A DNA stretch of 64,000 bases from Haloferax litoreum (lineage in GTDB: Archaea > Halobacteriota > Halobacteria > Halobacteriales > Haloferacaceae): contig NZ_WKJO01000002.1 of assembly GCF_009674605.1 (NCBI RefSeq), positions 124,001-188,000 on the forward strand, in the 5' to 3' direction. Every line of letters begins with the position of its first letter. Within the stretch, counting starts at the first letter, position 1. The notes beneath the pieces are model-generated. The model was not told where the DNA came from. It saw only the letters and a program-made list of their open reading frames with translations, and did not search any database. Made by a program: the position numbers and the translations under genes. Of this stretch, positions 36,109-44,823 are shown piece after piece.

Positions 36109-37331
36109 ACCGGCGTCGCTTCCTCCAGACAGTAGGTGCTGCCGGTTCGGTTGGCTCGACAGTCGGCCTCACGGGCTGTAGCCAACGCTCCGGCGACGGT
36201 TCGGACGGGGAAGGCACGGGTCGGTCGGAAGCGTGCGAGTCGTACGACCCGACGGTCACCGGGTCGCCTCACTGGCGGACAGTCAGAGGCGACCCCGCTG
36301 GGACGGGTGTCGTTCCGGCGAGTGGGGCACCTGAGCCGCCTCTGTCGCTCGACTGGACGTTCACGCTCGGTGGGATGGTCGGGGCGGGACAGCCCGTCGC
36401 CACCACTGACCGAGTCTACGCACACGAGTACGACTCGATGCTGTACGCGGTCGACGCGGCATCCGGTGCGGAAGTATGGCAAAGAAGCGTCGACGGGCTA
36501 CGTGGGGCTCCGGCCGTCGACGACAAAGTGGTCGTCGCTCTCGCAGACTCGACAGTCCTTGGACTCGACCCAGAGACGGGTGAGACGCTGTGGACCGCTC
36601 CCGAGACCAAGACCGACCTGTTTCAGGGGAGTCCAGTCGTCGTCGACGAGACGGTCTACATCCCGACCGAACTGTCGCTCCTCGCACTCGACCTCACCGA
36701 CGGGACGGTCAGGTGGCAGCACACGACGGGTGAAGAGACGATTGCGACACCCGCTATCGCTGGCGAGACGGTCTACTACGGCGATTACGATACCTACGTC
36801 TACGCCGTCGATGCGGCGACCGGTGAGGAGCGCTGGCGCGCCAAGACGGACGCGCACATCGAGTGTAACGTCTCTGTCGCGGACGGCCTCGTCTTCGCTG
36901 GCAGTCGTGATGAGACCGTTCGTGCACTCGATGCGACGTCTGGCGAGTGTCTCTGGACGCGTGAGTTTGGGGCAGACCCGGATGTCATCGCGACCGATGG
37001 TTCCCACGTGTACGTCGATATTGGCCGCCAACTCTACGCGCTCGAGACCACGAGCGGTGCATCGTGCTGGTCGACGGCTTACGGAGAAACCAGGGGCATC
37101 GGCATCGCCGTCGGTGGCGGTCACGTCTATACGCCACTCACCGACCCGGAGTCAGAGTACGGTACCCGCCCGGGCGTGCTCGACGCGGTGACCGGCGAGA
37201 CGGTCGCTCAGACACAGATGGAGTTGGAGTCTGACTACGCGAGATTCTACAAAGGGTCTGCCGTCGCTGACGGTGCGATGTACGCTTCCGGGGTCGCTGA
37301 GGGTGGTATCACGCTTGCTCGGTTCAGCTGA
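36105..37331 (+). CDS. Tat-lipoprotein with PQQ-like beta-propeller (second of pair)
   Basis: 408 residues from the ATG at 36105, overlapping the previous stop by four bases. The signal MNRRRFLQTVGAAGSVGSTV leads to a lipobox TGC (a typical Tat-lipoprotein). Blades carry motifs such as LDPETGETLWTA, AVDAATGEERWRAK and LDATSGECLWT. It is a tandem paralogue of the first gene and probably forms an extracellular partner of it. No catalytic motif is visible. Confidence 0.8.
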   Translation: MNRRRFLQTVGAAGSVGSTVGLTGCSQRSGDGSDGEGTGRSEACESYDPTVTGSPHWRTVRGDPAGTGVVPASGAPEPPLSLDWTFTLGGMVGAGQPVATTDRVYAHEYDSMLYAVDAASGAEVWQRSVDGLRGAPAVDDKVVVALADSTVLGLDPETGETLWTAPETKTDLFQGSPVVVDETVYIPTELSLLALDLTDGTVRWQHTTGEETIATPAIAGETVYYGDYDTYVYAVDAATGEERWRAKTDAHIECNVSVADGLVFAGSRDETVRALDATSGECLWTREFGADPDVIATDGSHVYVDIGRQLYALETTSGASCWSTAYGETRGIGIAVGGGHVYTPLTDPESEYGTRPGVLDAVTGETVAQTQMELESDYARFYKGSAVADGAMYASGVAEGGITLARFS

Positions 37332-37499
37332 GTCATAGCAATTTCGACCTCCGGTGCCGGAGTAACCATCCATCTGTAGAGGAATACCACACCACTGCGT
37401 GCCGAATCAGGTTGCTCCCTCTACCCGTACTATCTATCTGCCACGATATGCATCAGAAAATGACATGGTTTCGGCAGGGCACCGTCGTACAATCGTATG

Positions 37500-37610
37500 A
37501 GCCGGGCAGAGCTTGCGTTCACTTGGTGCTCTCGACTGGTTCTGTTGAAATTCCACGTCGTTGATAGCTTTTCGTGGCCGTGCTGAACGTAGGGCGCGAA
37601 TCTCTCAACG
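37500..37610 (+). repeat. intergenic hairpin repeat, copy C, with a solo IS-type end
   Basis: The right arm is GGCCGTGCTGAACGTAGGGC at about 37577, and the left arm is around GAGCTTGCGTTCACTTGG at 37509, so the arms pair through TGAACG/CGTTCA. An IS-end-like GGTTCTGTTGAAATTCCAC (37538-37556) lies in the loop. It precedes the convergent cytidine deaminase gene. Confidence 0.5.
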
Positions 37611-37667
37611 AGCAAGCCGACATGTCGCCTCGCGCGCTGGAAAGTTTGTTACTGGCCAAGCGTGAGA

Positions 37668-38102
37668 CTACCAGGTTCGTGTCGGGAGGAGGTCGATTGC
37701 TGGGACGACGCGAAGTGTCCCGTCGACGGGCACGATGACACGGAGGCCGTCGTCGAAGTCAGCCAACATCTCCCGACACGAGCCACACGGCGGGACGACC
37801 CGTTGCTCGTCGGTGTCGTGATGCGGGAGCGGGTAGGCGACAGCGACGCAAGTCTCTATTTCGTCGTGACAACGGCCGTCGGCGGCTGCCGACCCGAGCG
37901 CGACAGGTTCGCCGCACATCGAAGCCCGGCCGATGCTCGCCGGAATGCTGACACCGTCGTAGATATCACCATCTGTGGTTCTGACGCCAGCAGCAACGAT
38001 GTGTGCTCCCTCGAAGAAATCTGGGTCGAACGCCTCGTTGTTGACTCCTTTCACGTGCTCGACGAGTTCTTCATCCTCGGGAGTGAGTGGGGACCCTTCC
38101 AT
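37668..38102 (-). CDS. cdd: cytidine deaminase-family protein
   Basis: 144 residues. The zinc-binding and catalytic residues are readable: Cys63 and Glu65 in SMCGEPVAL and the Cys pair 106/109 in PPCGSCREML. This is the small homotetrameric cytidine deaminase / blasticidin-S-deaminase fold, which turns cytidine or deoxycytidine to uridine in salvage. The CxE form differs from the common HAE/CAE first motif, so another aminohydrolase substrate is possible. It is a single gene between repeat copies C and D. Confidence 0.8.
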   Translation of the reverse strand: MEGSPLTPEDEELVEHVKGVNNEAFDPDFFEGAHIVAAGVRTTDGDIYDGVSIPASIGRASMCGEPVALGSAAADGRCHDEIETCVAVAYPLPHHDTDEQRVVPPCGSCREMLADFDDGLRVIVPVDGTLRVVPAIDLLPTRTW

Positions 38103-38172
38103 AGGCGAGAGAGTTCGATTCGTAATAAAGTAGTTTCGAACCTGTACAGTAATTGACTGCTATAACTTGAAA

Positions 38173-38260
38173 CACTCAGCCTCTGAATGTGTCACGCCGC
38201 TCCTGACAGCATCCGGTGAGGTTTCAGCGGGCGTGCTGAATACAGGTCGCGAATGCAGCA
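38173..38260 (+). repeat. intergenic hairpin repeat, copy D
   Basis: The left arm CCTCTGAATGTGTCACGCC (38180) pairs imperfectly with the right arm GGCGTGCTGAATACAGG (38229). The copy lies between the cytidine deaminase start and the YdeI-like gene. The strand orientation matches copies A, C, E and F. Confidence 0.55.
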
Positions 38261-38408
38261 CGAGAGGTCGCTATTCCAAGACGTGTTCAGAGCGGTCGGG
38301 AGAAGCGAAGGCATTACCGAAGACGTGGTCCCATCTCCAATCCTCTGTGAATACCCACGCGCCCACATTCGGAATAGGGTTATCGACACGCGATGTCTTT
38401 CTTGAATC

Positions 38409-38993
38409 ATGATTCCGATATTCTTCGAATCTCGCAACGAGTTCCGTACCTGGTTGGAAGAGCACCACGACACGGCCGAGGAACTGTGGGTCGGTTACTA
38501 CAAGGTCGACGCCGAGCGATCCGGTATCGGCTACGGCGAGTCAGTCGAGGAAGCGCTCTGCTTCGGGTGGGTCGACGGCCTGATCAAGGGCATCGACGAC
38601 GAGACGTACACGCGTCGCTTCACGCCCAGGAGACCCGACAGCAAATGGTCCAAGGCGAACAAGGAGCGGGTCGAAGCGATGGTCGAGGTGGGGGAGATGA
38701 CCCGGGCTGGGATGGAGCTCGTCGAAGCGGCGAAGGAGTCGGGAGAGTGGGCGGATGCCTATCGACTCGCCGACGACCACGAAATCCCGGCCGAACTTGA
38801 GGCGGCGCTACGTGAGAACGAGACTGCCTGGGAGAACTTCCAGAACTTCTCGAACACTGACCAGCACGCGTTCATCACGGCCGTCGAGGAGGCAAAGACG
38901 GACGAAACAAAGCAAAAGCGCATCGAACGAACGGTTGGCCTTGCGGAGCAAGACCTTCGAGCATACGACCAGAACAACAAGCGGCGGCTGTAA
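38409..38993 (+). CDS. YdeI/OmpD-associated-family protein
   Basis: 194 residues. The N-terminal 120 residues hold the family core, with FESRNEFRTWLEEHHDTAEE, EALCFGWVDGLIKGIDDETY and RRPDSKWSKANKERVE. The C-terminal helical part (about 140-194) is lysine- and glutamate-rich. Family members in bacteria are small soluble proteins linked to cell-envelope stress or polymyxin resistance; the archaeal role is unknown. The gene is alone, flanked by repeat copies D and E. Confidence 0.83.
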   Translation: MIPIFFESRNEFRTWLEEHHDTAEELWVGYYKVDAERSGIGYGESVEEALCFGWVDGLIKGIDDETYTRRFTPRRPDSKWSKANKERVEAMVEVGEMTRAGMELVEAAKESGEWADAYRLADDHEIPAELEAALRENETAWENFQNFSNTDQHAFITAVEEAKTDETKQKRIERTVGLAEQDLRAYDQNNKRRL

Positions 38994-39084
38994 TGTGGCC
39001 TTGGTAGGGGCAACCGTCCCGGAAGGGATCTCCGTTTCTCGTGTGTCACCCCGTCGCTATTGCGGACGGAGGTACGGCTTTGGT

Positions 39085-39168
39085 CACCCTCTGAGTGTTG
39101 CACGCCGCTACTGACAAAACTTGAGTAGATTTCAGTAGTCCTGCTGAACTCAGGGCGCGAAAGCAGCA
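39085..39168 (+). repeat. intergenic hairpin repeat, copy E
   Basis: The left arm CACCCTCTGAGTGTTGCACG (39085) faces the right arm CTGCTGAACTCAGGGCGCG (39141). CCCTGAGT/ACTCAGGG-type pairing holds in both arms though the letters differ from copies D and F, a sign of compensating change. The copy lies between the YdeI-like gene and the small membrane-protein gene. Confidence 0.55.
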
Positions 39169-39183
39169 ATTATGTCGATGTTT

Positions 39184-39411
39184 TCACTCGGTCGCTTTCA
39201 TCGTGACTCTATCAAGATTGGCAGTTCGATAGAGCCGAATTATCCATGCCCATGCGAGAAGGGACAGGACTGAAAGAACCGCAATCTGACCGAGAGATTC
39301 TGTTACTGTCCCCGTAAGCACCTGGAAGAGAAGAATGAGGGGGTACAGTAACAGAAATATCGAAACGAGGAATGCAATCCCTTTGAGATAGGTGAACAGA
39401 GATTGTTCCAT
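39184..39411 (-). CDS. hypothetical small membrane protein (75 aa)
   Basis: 75 residues with two hydrophobic segments, about 8-34 (GIAFLVSIFLLLYPLILLF) and 42-62 (IAVLSVLSLLAWAWIIRL), and a basic-acidic C-terminal tail RTANLDRVTMKATE. The rest gives no family. It is alone between repeat copies E and F and reads toward copy E. Confidence 0.55.
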   Translation of the reverse strand: MEQSLFTYLKGIAFLVSIFLLLYPLILLFQVLTGTVTESLGQIAVLSVLSLLAWAWIIRLYRTANLDRVTMKATE

Positions 39412-39457
39412 AATGGGGCTATTTCACACGCCGTTAAACCTCTTGTGCGGTGAACGA

Positions 39458-39543
39458 CGCACTCTCTGTGTGTTGCACACAAGTTCTCAGCGTTCAGAGA
39501 GCTTCCTGTGGACGTGCTGCATAGAGAGCGCGAGTCGGTCATC
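39458..39543 (+). repeat. intergenic hairpin repeat, copy F
   Basis: The left arm GCACTCTCTGTGTGTTGCAC and the right arm GTGCTGCATAGAGAGCGC can pair along most of their length; this is the best-formed of the copies. It lies just upstream of the HicBA operon. Confidence 0.6.
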
Positions 39544-39596
39544 ACGCTCACCCGTTCCCGAACAAATCACGTTTTCATTTTCGCCGTGAGAGTGGT

Positions 39597-39908
39597 ATGC
39601 CGAATGCTTATCCAGTTCATCCGGCAACGAGGGGTAAGACGGCCAGTTCGACTCGTAACGGCGATACCAACGAAGGCGAGATTCGTCTCTGGCAAGAAAA
39701 TGGCTGGTGGATTGCGAGGGACGTCGATACGGGCGTGACCACGCAGGGGGAGTCCAGAGAAGAAGCGCTGGACAACCTCGACGATGCTGTCGCAGTCCAC
39801 ACCGGCGAACGTGGCCGCGAACCGACGGACGAAGAACTTCGTGCGCTGGGAATCAACCCCGCGAACAACACCACAGGCGACCAAGAAACCCCGGACGTGC
39901 TCGACTAA
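39597..39908 (+). CDS. hicB: HicB-family antitoxin
   Basis: 103 residues. The partial RNase-H-like HicB core is GEIRLWQENGWWIARDVDTGV with SREEALDNLDDAVAVHTGE. An extra 25 residues at the N-terminus is not usual, so a downstream start is possible although no second ATG is close. HicB binds and neutralises HicA and usually represses its own operon. It is followed after three bases by the HicA gene, the antitoxin-first order that haloarchaea favour. Confidence 0.78.
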   Translation: MPNAYPVHPATRGKTASSTRNGDTNEGEIRLWQENGWWIARDVDTGVTTQGESREEALDNLDDAVAVHTGERGREPTDEELRALGINPANNTTGDQETPDVLD

Positions 39909-39911
39909 TCG

Positions 39912-40181
39912 ATGGAGCGGCGAACGTTCTCCGGGATAGAGGTCGTGAAAGTGCTGGTCAACGTCGGCGGAATCGAGTGGCGACGAACGACCGGTGACCA
40001 CGCTCAACTGTACTACGAACACCCGACGAACGAAGCAGACCGCCGACAGGTGACTGTCCCACTTCATAGCGAGCTCCGTACCGGGACGCTCCGGAGCATC
40101 GCTGAGAGTGACGGAGCACACGATTTCGATGCTTTCTGTGAATGGATAGACGAAAACGCCGAGTTTTCAACGAAGAGATGA
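39912..40181 (+). CDS. hicA: HicA-family toxin (mRNA interferase)
   Basis: 89 residues. The dsRBD-like HicA fold is recognised by the segment VVKVLVNVGGIEWRRTTGDH, with the catalytic histidine in TGDHAQLYYEHP, and by VTVPLHSELRTGTLRSIAES. HicA cleaves mRNAs when free of HicB and slows growth. It forms a complete toxin-antitoxin pair with the upstream HicB gene. A repeat copy stands immediately before the pair. Confidence 0.78.
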   Translation: MERRTFSGIEVVKVLVNVGGIEWRRTTGDHAQLYYEHPTNEADRRQVTVPLHSELRTGTLRSIAESDGAHDFDAFCEWIDENAEFSTKR

Positions 40182-40258
40182 ACTGAATCGTAATTGTCTG
40201 GAGTTTGTCGAGGTGGGCCATAGAGAGCGAGAACGTCGACAATCACAACGTGACGTAG

Positions 40259-40813
40259 TCAGGCCGAACCGCCATCGGAGACACCACGGTCGGTGTCGAT
40301 TGCATCGTACCCGAAGGCAGCGTCGATGATTGCAAGCGTCTGTCCGGCACCGACCAACACGAGGCCGACAACCAGACCAACGGGCAGAGTACCCAAGAGA
40401 CCGAGAGCATACGTCGCCGCACCGACCACACACGCAGTCGCACCACCGAAGTACACCCAAGCACGTTCAGAAACACGCCGTCCGGTATCGACGAACCCGA
40501 TGGCGGGCAGGAGCATCCACCCGAACAAAGCGACGCCTTGGAAGAACGGTCCCGAAGACCCGATACGAAAGCCGACTGCACCGGTGACCGTTGCAACGAA
40601 CCCTGTTGCGATTACCAACCACCACGTGTAGAGGACGCCCTCCCGCATGTCTTGGCGTCCGGTCACAGCAAACACTGCCAGCAGAGCCGCCATCACGACG
40701 TGAGCGATGAACAGCGTGGACGAACTAACGACGCCAAGATGTGCGGCCGTCACGAACCCCCACGCCAGCGGTATCAAGAAGACCGGACCGTATTCACGGG
40801 CCTGCCGGAACAT
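40259..40813 (-). CDS. hypothetical membrane protein (184 aa)
   Basis: 184 residues with about six hydrophobic segments, starting MFRQAREYGPVFLIPLAWGF and including AGFVATVTGAVGF-like and LLGTLPVGLVVGLVLVGAG stretches. No charged residue pattern typical of a transporter family stands out. It resembles uncharacterised haloarchaeal membrane proteins. It is convergent with HicA and divergent from the subtilase; function unknown. Confidence 0.6.
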   Translation of the reverse strand: MFRQAREYGPVFLIPLAWGFVTAAHLGVVSSSTLFIAHVVMAALLAVFAVTGRQDMREGVLYTWWLVIATGFVATVTGAVGFRIGSSGPFFQGVALFGWMLLPAIGFVDTGRRVSERAWVYFGGATACVVGAATYALGLLGTLPVGLVVGLVLVGAGQTLAIIDAAFGYDAIDTDRGVSDGGSA

Positions 40814-40987
40814 ACGTTATTGGATTCGTGGCTATCGTAATGAGGCTTGGTACCCGAAAAAGCGGACGAGAAATCTGCAACAAATGTGCTGACCGCATAC
40901 ACGTCCAAACCGAGGCTTAGACGTTCGTGCGGACATCGACACCAGCAGAGTTTTGACGACTCGATGATATGAATCGACCGAATCGGG

Positions 40988-42337
40988 ATGTTCTCGGACC
41001 CGAAATCGAGACCTGCTCTCCTCGTCGGCTGTCTCACCGTGCTCTCACTTACGGTCGCAATTAGCGTCCTCGCCATCACGACAGCACCCACCCAGCAGTC
41101 GCCACCCGCGACGACGGCGTCGACTGACCCCGCAATCGCGAGCCTCCACGAACGCGGCTACAACGGGTCGAACGTGACCGTCGGCGTGGTCGACGTAACC
41201 GGATTCGATACCGACCACCCGGCGCTCAACGGTCAGGTCGCCGCGACACGCACGTTCGGCAGCAATAACGGCGACGTCACCCATGGTACCGCTTCTGCAG
41301 CAGTCGTCGCTCACGTCGCCCCAGATGCTGACCTCTACCTAGCGTCGTTCGACGATGTCGCAGGCTATCGCGCAGCAATCGCGTGGCTCGTAGAAGAGGA
41401 CGTAGACGTCATCGTCGCACCAGTCTCCTTTTTCGGGCGTGCCGGTGACGGCAGCTCACCCGCGTCTCGTGCAGCGATGAGCGCGGTCAGGAAGGACACC
41501 GTCTTCGTCGCACCTGCCGGCAACGTCGCCCGCGGCCACTGGTCCGGGCGATACGACCGAACGAGGAACGAACTCCTCCATTTCGAGGGTGGGACGCGTA
41601 ACTTCTTGCAGGGAGACACGCGGTCGGTTCGAGTGTGGCTCTCGTGGGACAAGAGCAGAGACGGTGACAACGACGCTACCCGGGGTGCTACTCGTATCAC
41701 GGATGACACCGAATCCGGGGGGAGGTACGTCCTCGAACTATACCGGACCGACGGCCGACAGACCGAACTCGTCGCCCGTTCGTCGCCGGTCGAGGGCGTC
41801 TCTCGGACCCAGCGACTCGTCACTCGCGTCGACCCCGGTCAACACTTTCTCGTAGTTCGTGGGCCGTCAGAGGCGACTGGTGACCGACTGACGATTGTCT
41901 CGCCGACCACTCACCTCCAGTATGGTGATAGTAAGGGAAGCGTCGTCGCCCCTGCGACTGCCCGGGGTGTCATCTCTGTCGGCGCGTACGACCGCAACGC
42001 ACGGCGAATCGAACCGTTTAGTGCTCGTGGACCAACGGAAGACGGGAGACTCGGAATCGATATCGTCGCCCCCGACCGCATGTCGGCCATCCGCACGGGT
42101 GAGTCGTTCGTCGGAACTTCGGCCGCCGCGCCCTACGCTGCTGGAGTCGCCGCGCTCGTCCTCGATGCACACCCGGAGCTCTCACCACGCGCGGTCGAAG
42201 CACTCTTGGAGACCACGGCAACCGACGTCGGCCCAGACGGTGTCGACCACGCTGGCGGTCACGGCCTCATCGCACCGGTCCGCGCGGTATCGACAGCGAC
42301 GAACGAAAGTTCAAACACACGCTTGAGCTACAGGTAG
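40988..42337 (+). CDS. exported S8-family subtilisin-like protease with inserted beta domain
   Basis: 449 residues. One N-terminal hydrophobic segment (about 10-32) acts as a Sec signal or membrane anchor. The catalytic set is complete: Asp69 in VVDVTGFD, His99 in DVTHGTASA, oxyanion Asn179 in VFVAPAGN and Ser378 in GTSAAAPYAAG. A stretch of about 110 residues (200-310) between the oxyanion loop and the serine reads as a PPC-like beta sandwich (VRVWLSWDK, YVLELYRTDGRQ, HFLVVRGPSE). No propeptide of the usual length exists, so maturation may not need one. It is followed by the regulator at 42375. Confidence 0.85.
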   Translation: MFSDPKSRPALLVGCLTVLSLTVAISVLAITTAPTQQSPPATTASTDPAIASLHERGYNGSNVTVGVVDVTGFDTDHPALNGQVAATRTFGSNNGDVTHGTASAAVVAHVAPDADLYLASFDDVAGYRAAIAWLVEEDVDVIVAPVSFFGRAGDGSSPASRAAMSAVRKDTVFVAPAGNVARGHWSGRYDRTRNELLHFEGGTRNFLQGDTRSVRVWLSWDKSRDGDNDATRGATRITDDTESGGRYVLELYRTDGRQTELVARSSPVEGVSRTQRLVTRVDPGQHFLVVRGPSEATGDRLTIVSPTTHLQYGDSKGSVVAPATARGVISVGAYDRNARRIEPFSARGPTEDGRLGIDIVAPDRMSAIRTGESFVGTSAAAPYAAGVAALVLDAHPELSPRAVEALLETTATDVGPDGVDHAGGHGLIAPVRAVSTATNESSNTRLSYR

Positions 42338-42374
42338 GGATTAGTAACAGGGCTCCACATATCACCCAGCAACA

Positions 42375-42980
42375 ATGTCTGGACTCATCGACCAACTGCA
42401 ACCCCAGACCCCGACTGCCGACGAGCGCCCGCGGGTAATCGAGGTCCACTCCGAGGAGACGGGCGAAGTCATCGACGCGCTCTCATCGGAGACTCGGCGA
42501 AAAATCCTCGAGGCACTGTTCGAGGAACCGACGACACCCTCCGTGTTGTCGACGCACCTCGACACGTCGGTCCAAAACGTCCACTATCACCTCTCGGCGC
42601 TCCAGGAAGCGGAACTCGTCGAGTCTATCGACGTCCGGTACTCTGAGAAGGGAAACGAAATGTCGGTGTACGCGCCGGCGAACGACCCAATCGTCCTCGT
42701 CGGTGACGGAGAACGCCGAACTCGGGTACGACAGTCGATTACGGACCTCGTCGCCGGTATCGGGGTGCTCGCACTCGCCGCGCTCTTCGTCCAGTGGGGA
42801 GCGGAGCGTCTGTTGCGGACACCGGTCGGAGGCGGCGCAATCGAGCCAGCTTCATGGAATCCCAGTGCGGGTCCGGGAGAAGCAGTCGGCTGGTTCGTCT
42901 TCGATGTGGTCGAACCGGGTGTCCTCTTTTTCTTTGGGTGCCTCCTCGCGGTGGCGCTGGCCGCGCGGGCGTTCGACTGA
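42375..42980 (+). CDS. ArsR-like winged-helix regulator with membrane tail
   Basis: 201 residues. After about 28 residues a winged-helix domain runs to about residue 110, with ALSSETRRKILEALFEEPTT and LDTSVQNVHYHLSALQEAEL as the recognition helix, and KGNEMSVYAPANDPIVL at the wing. Two hydrophobic segments follow (about 120-140 and 177-198). This design is common in haloarchaea and suggests a membrane-tethered transcription factor. It starts 38 bases after the protease gene, so the two probably share a transcript and the regulator may sense surface or protein stress. Confidence 0.82.
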   Translation: MSGLIDQLQPQTPTADERPRVIEVHSEETGEVIDALSSETRRKILEALFEEPTTPSVLSTHLDTSVQNVHYHLSALQEAELVESIDVRYSEKGNEMSVYAPANDPIVLVGDGERRTRVRQSITDLVAGIGVLALAALFVQWGAERLLRTPVGGGAIEPASWNPSAGPGEAVGWFVFDVVEPGVLFFFGCLLAVALAARAFD

Positions 42981-43032
42981 CGGGGGTTCGACCCGGAGAC
43001 GATGAGTGAAACGGCTGTTGGGGCGTGGGTCC

Positions 43033-44823
43033 TCAGGAGCGTCTGAGGATGATTGCGACGCCGAGAACTGCGAGGACGCCACCGATGGCGAGACCACCGA
43101 TGCTAAAGAGGCGAGCGTCTATTCGTCCATCGACTGGTGACACACTGGAATCAGGATCGAGTGCTGGCGTCGACTCGGCAGTCGTCCGGTCGGAGTCAGT
43201 CCCCACGTCGTTCGACGCCTTACCGATTACCAGTTCACCAGTGTCGATGGGATTTTTGGTCGTGTCAGTGCCTGCGTAGAGTGTGAGGGGGTAAGACCCC
43301 GCATCGATGAGTCGGGGCAGGTCGGTCTCCTCGATAGCGCGCTCGCCCGAGTCACCGCGTGAGACGACACGGAGGGTCGGTGCCTCGTCGCCCGCTGCTG
43401 CGCTGTCGAACACGACGAGGATACGTCCATCACCGTTACCGTCACGGACGGTCATTCCGGTCCGGTAGTTGACCGAGTCACCACCGACGACGAGCGTCGC
43501 CTCTGTCCGTTCGTCGAGCCGAATTGGGATGCGTGCTTCGGCAGTCTGACTGGTTTCTGTGACCGCAACGACGCCGAATCCGTCCACGGGGAACACCGTC
43601 GTCTCAGGAACGGTGCAGTCGGACTCACAGTCGACGACACGGCCAGGGACCTCTTCGACGGTCCCGTTAGGCCCTGCGATCCGAAGCACGAACGTCGTCC
43701 CGCTCGGAACCCCATCGAAATCGAATCGTGTGCTGAAGGTCCCGAACTCGCCGACTTCGGTGTCGGCGCTCTTGATGAAGTTGCGGCCCTCTATCGAGCG
43801 AATACGGATGGTTAGCTCAGTTCCCGGTTCGAGGGACGTTTCGCCGTGGACGACCCTGCCAGTCGCCGATTCGAGCGAGAAGTTATCCTCAGTGGGGAGG
43901 ACGGTAATCGCGTCGCTGTCGTCACCGTCTGCTGGGAGCGGATAATCGTCCGTCTCAGTGTCGTCCTCGCTATCGGTGTCGCCGTCAGTACCGTCCTCGG
44001 GAGGGACCCAACTGCCGTTGACCCGACCGGGGACTGACTCACGTGTCTCGCCGGGGCCGACGACGACCAGTTCGAAGGTCGACCCAGGGTCGGCGACTGA
44101 AAAGTCTAACGTCGCGTTGAACTCACCGGACTCGTTCACCGACACTTGCCTCGCTTGCAGGTACTTTCGGCCGGTGACGGCTTTGACACGGAACGAGAGG
44201 TTGGTCCCCGCCTCGAAGGTCGTTTCACCGCGAATCGTCTGCTCCGCTTCCGGGTCGACGACGATGCGGTCCTCAGAGGGAACAACGGTAATCGAGTCGC
44301 TGTCGGCGGCGTCACCCGGAAGTGACGGGGCCTCGGCCGTCGTCGTCTGCTCGTCGACACGCTGTGACTCGACGACGAGGGTGCCGATATCTGTCGGTTC
44401 GTCCGACGGCCCAACGGCAAGGTCGTACGCCCCGGGGTCGATAGAATCCGACAGGTTCGACGTGACCTGCTCGGCCGAGCGCAGTTCGTCACCCTCCGGA
44501 ACCGAGAGATATGATGAGGCGTCACCGGTCCCCGCCTCGGAGGTGTTCATCAGGAGCGAAACCCGCCCATCGCCGTTCGTATCGACCACCGACGCGCGGG
44601 CAACGAAACCCGATTCGTTCGACCCTACGGTAACCACGGCAGTTGCGCTGTCGTCACCGGGGGTGAGGACAGTCACGTTGACCGTCTCGCCAGATTGGAC
44701 GGTCGTGATGTTTTTGGCGAACGTCGGTTCATCATCGGCCGCAGCGACTGGCGCGACAATCGACGACACGACGAGGGTGACCGCCAACACCGCCGCGCCG
44801 ACCACGAATATGCGGCGGGTCAT
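43033..44823 (-). CDS. surface-anchored repeat protein, BGTF-like domain
   Basis: 596 residues. A Sec signal (MTRRIFVVGAAVLAVTLVVS) is followed by three beta-rich domains. Two of them share the segments VVPSEDRIVVDPEAEQTIRG / VLPTEDNFSLESATGRVVHG and the N-glycosylation-prone loops, separated by an acidic Asp/Thr linker (about 300-325). The protein ends in a transmembrane helix (LFSIGGLAIGGVLAVLGVAI) with LRRS. The pattern fits haloarchaeal BGTF/surface glycoprotein-related proteins exposed on the cell surface. It is convergent with the regulator at 42375. Its function is structural or unknown. Confidence 0.78.
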   Translation of the reverse strand: MTRRIFVVGAAVLAVTLVVSSIVAPVAAADDEPTFAKNITTVQSGETVNVTVLTPGDDSATAVVTVGSNESGFVARASVVDTNGDGRVSLLMNTSEAGTGDASSYLSVPEGDELRSAEQVTSNLSDSIDPGAYDLAVGPSDEPTDIGTLVVESQRVDEQTTTAEAPSLPGDAADSDSITVVPSEDRIVVDPEAEQTIRGETTFEAGTNLSFRVKAVTGRKYLQARQVSVNESGEFNATLDFSVADPGSTFELVVVGPGETRESVPGRVNGSWVPPEDGTDGDTDSEDDTETDDYPLPADGDDSDAITVLPTEDNFSLESATGRVVHGETSLEPGTELTIRIRSIEGRNFIKSADTEVGEFGTFSTRFDFDGVPSGTTFVLRIAGPNGTVEEVPGRVVDCESDCTVPETTVFPVDGFGVVAVTETSQTAEARIPIRLDERTEATLVVGGDSVNYRTGMTVRDGNGDGRILVVFDSAAAGDEAPTLRVVSRGDSGERAIEETDLPRLIDAGSYPLTLYAGTDTTKNPIDTGELVIGKASNDVGTDSDRTTAESTPALDPDSSVSPVDGRIDARLFSIGGLAIGGVLAVLGVAIILRRS

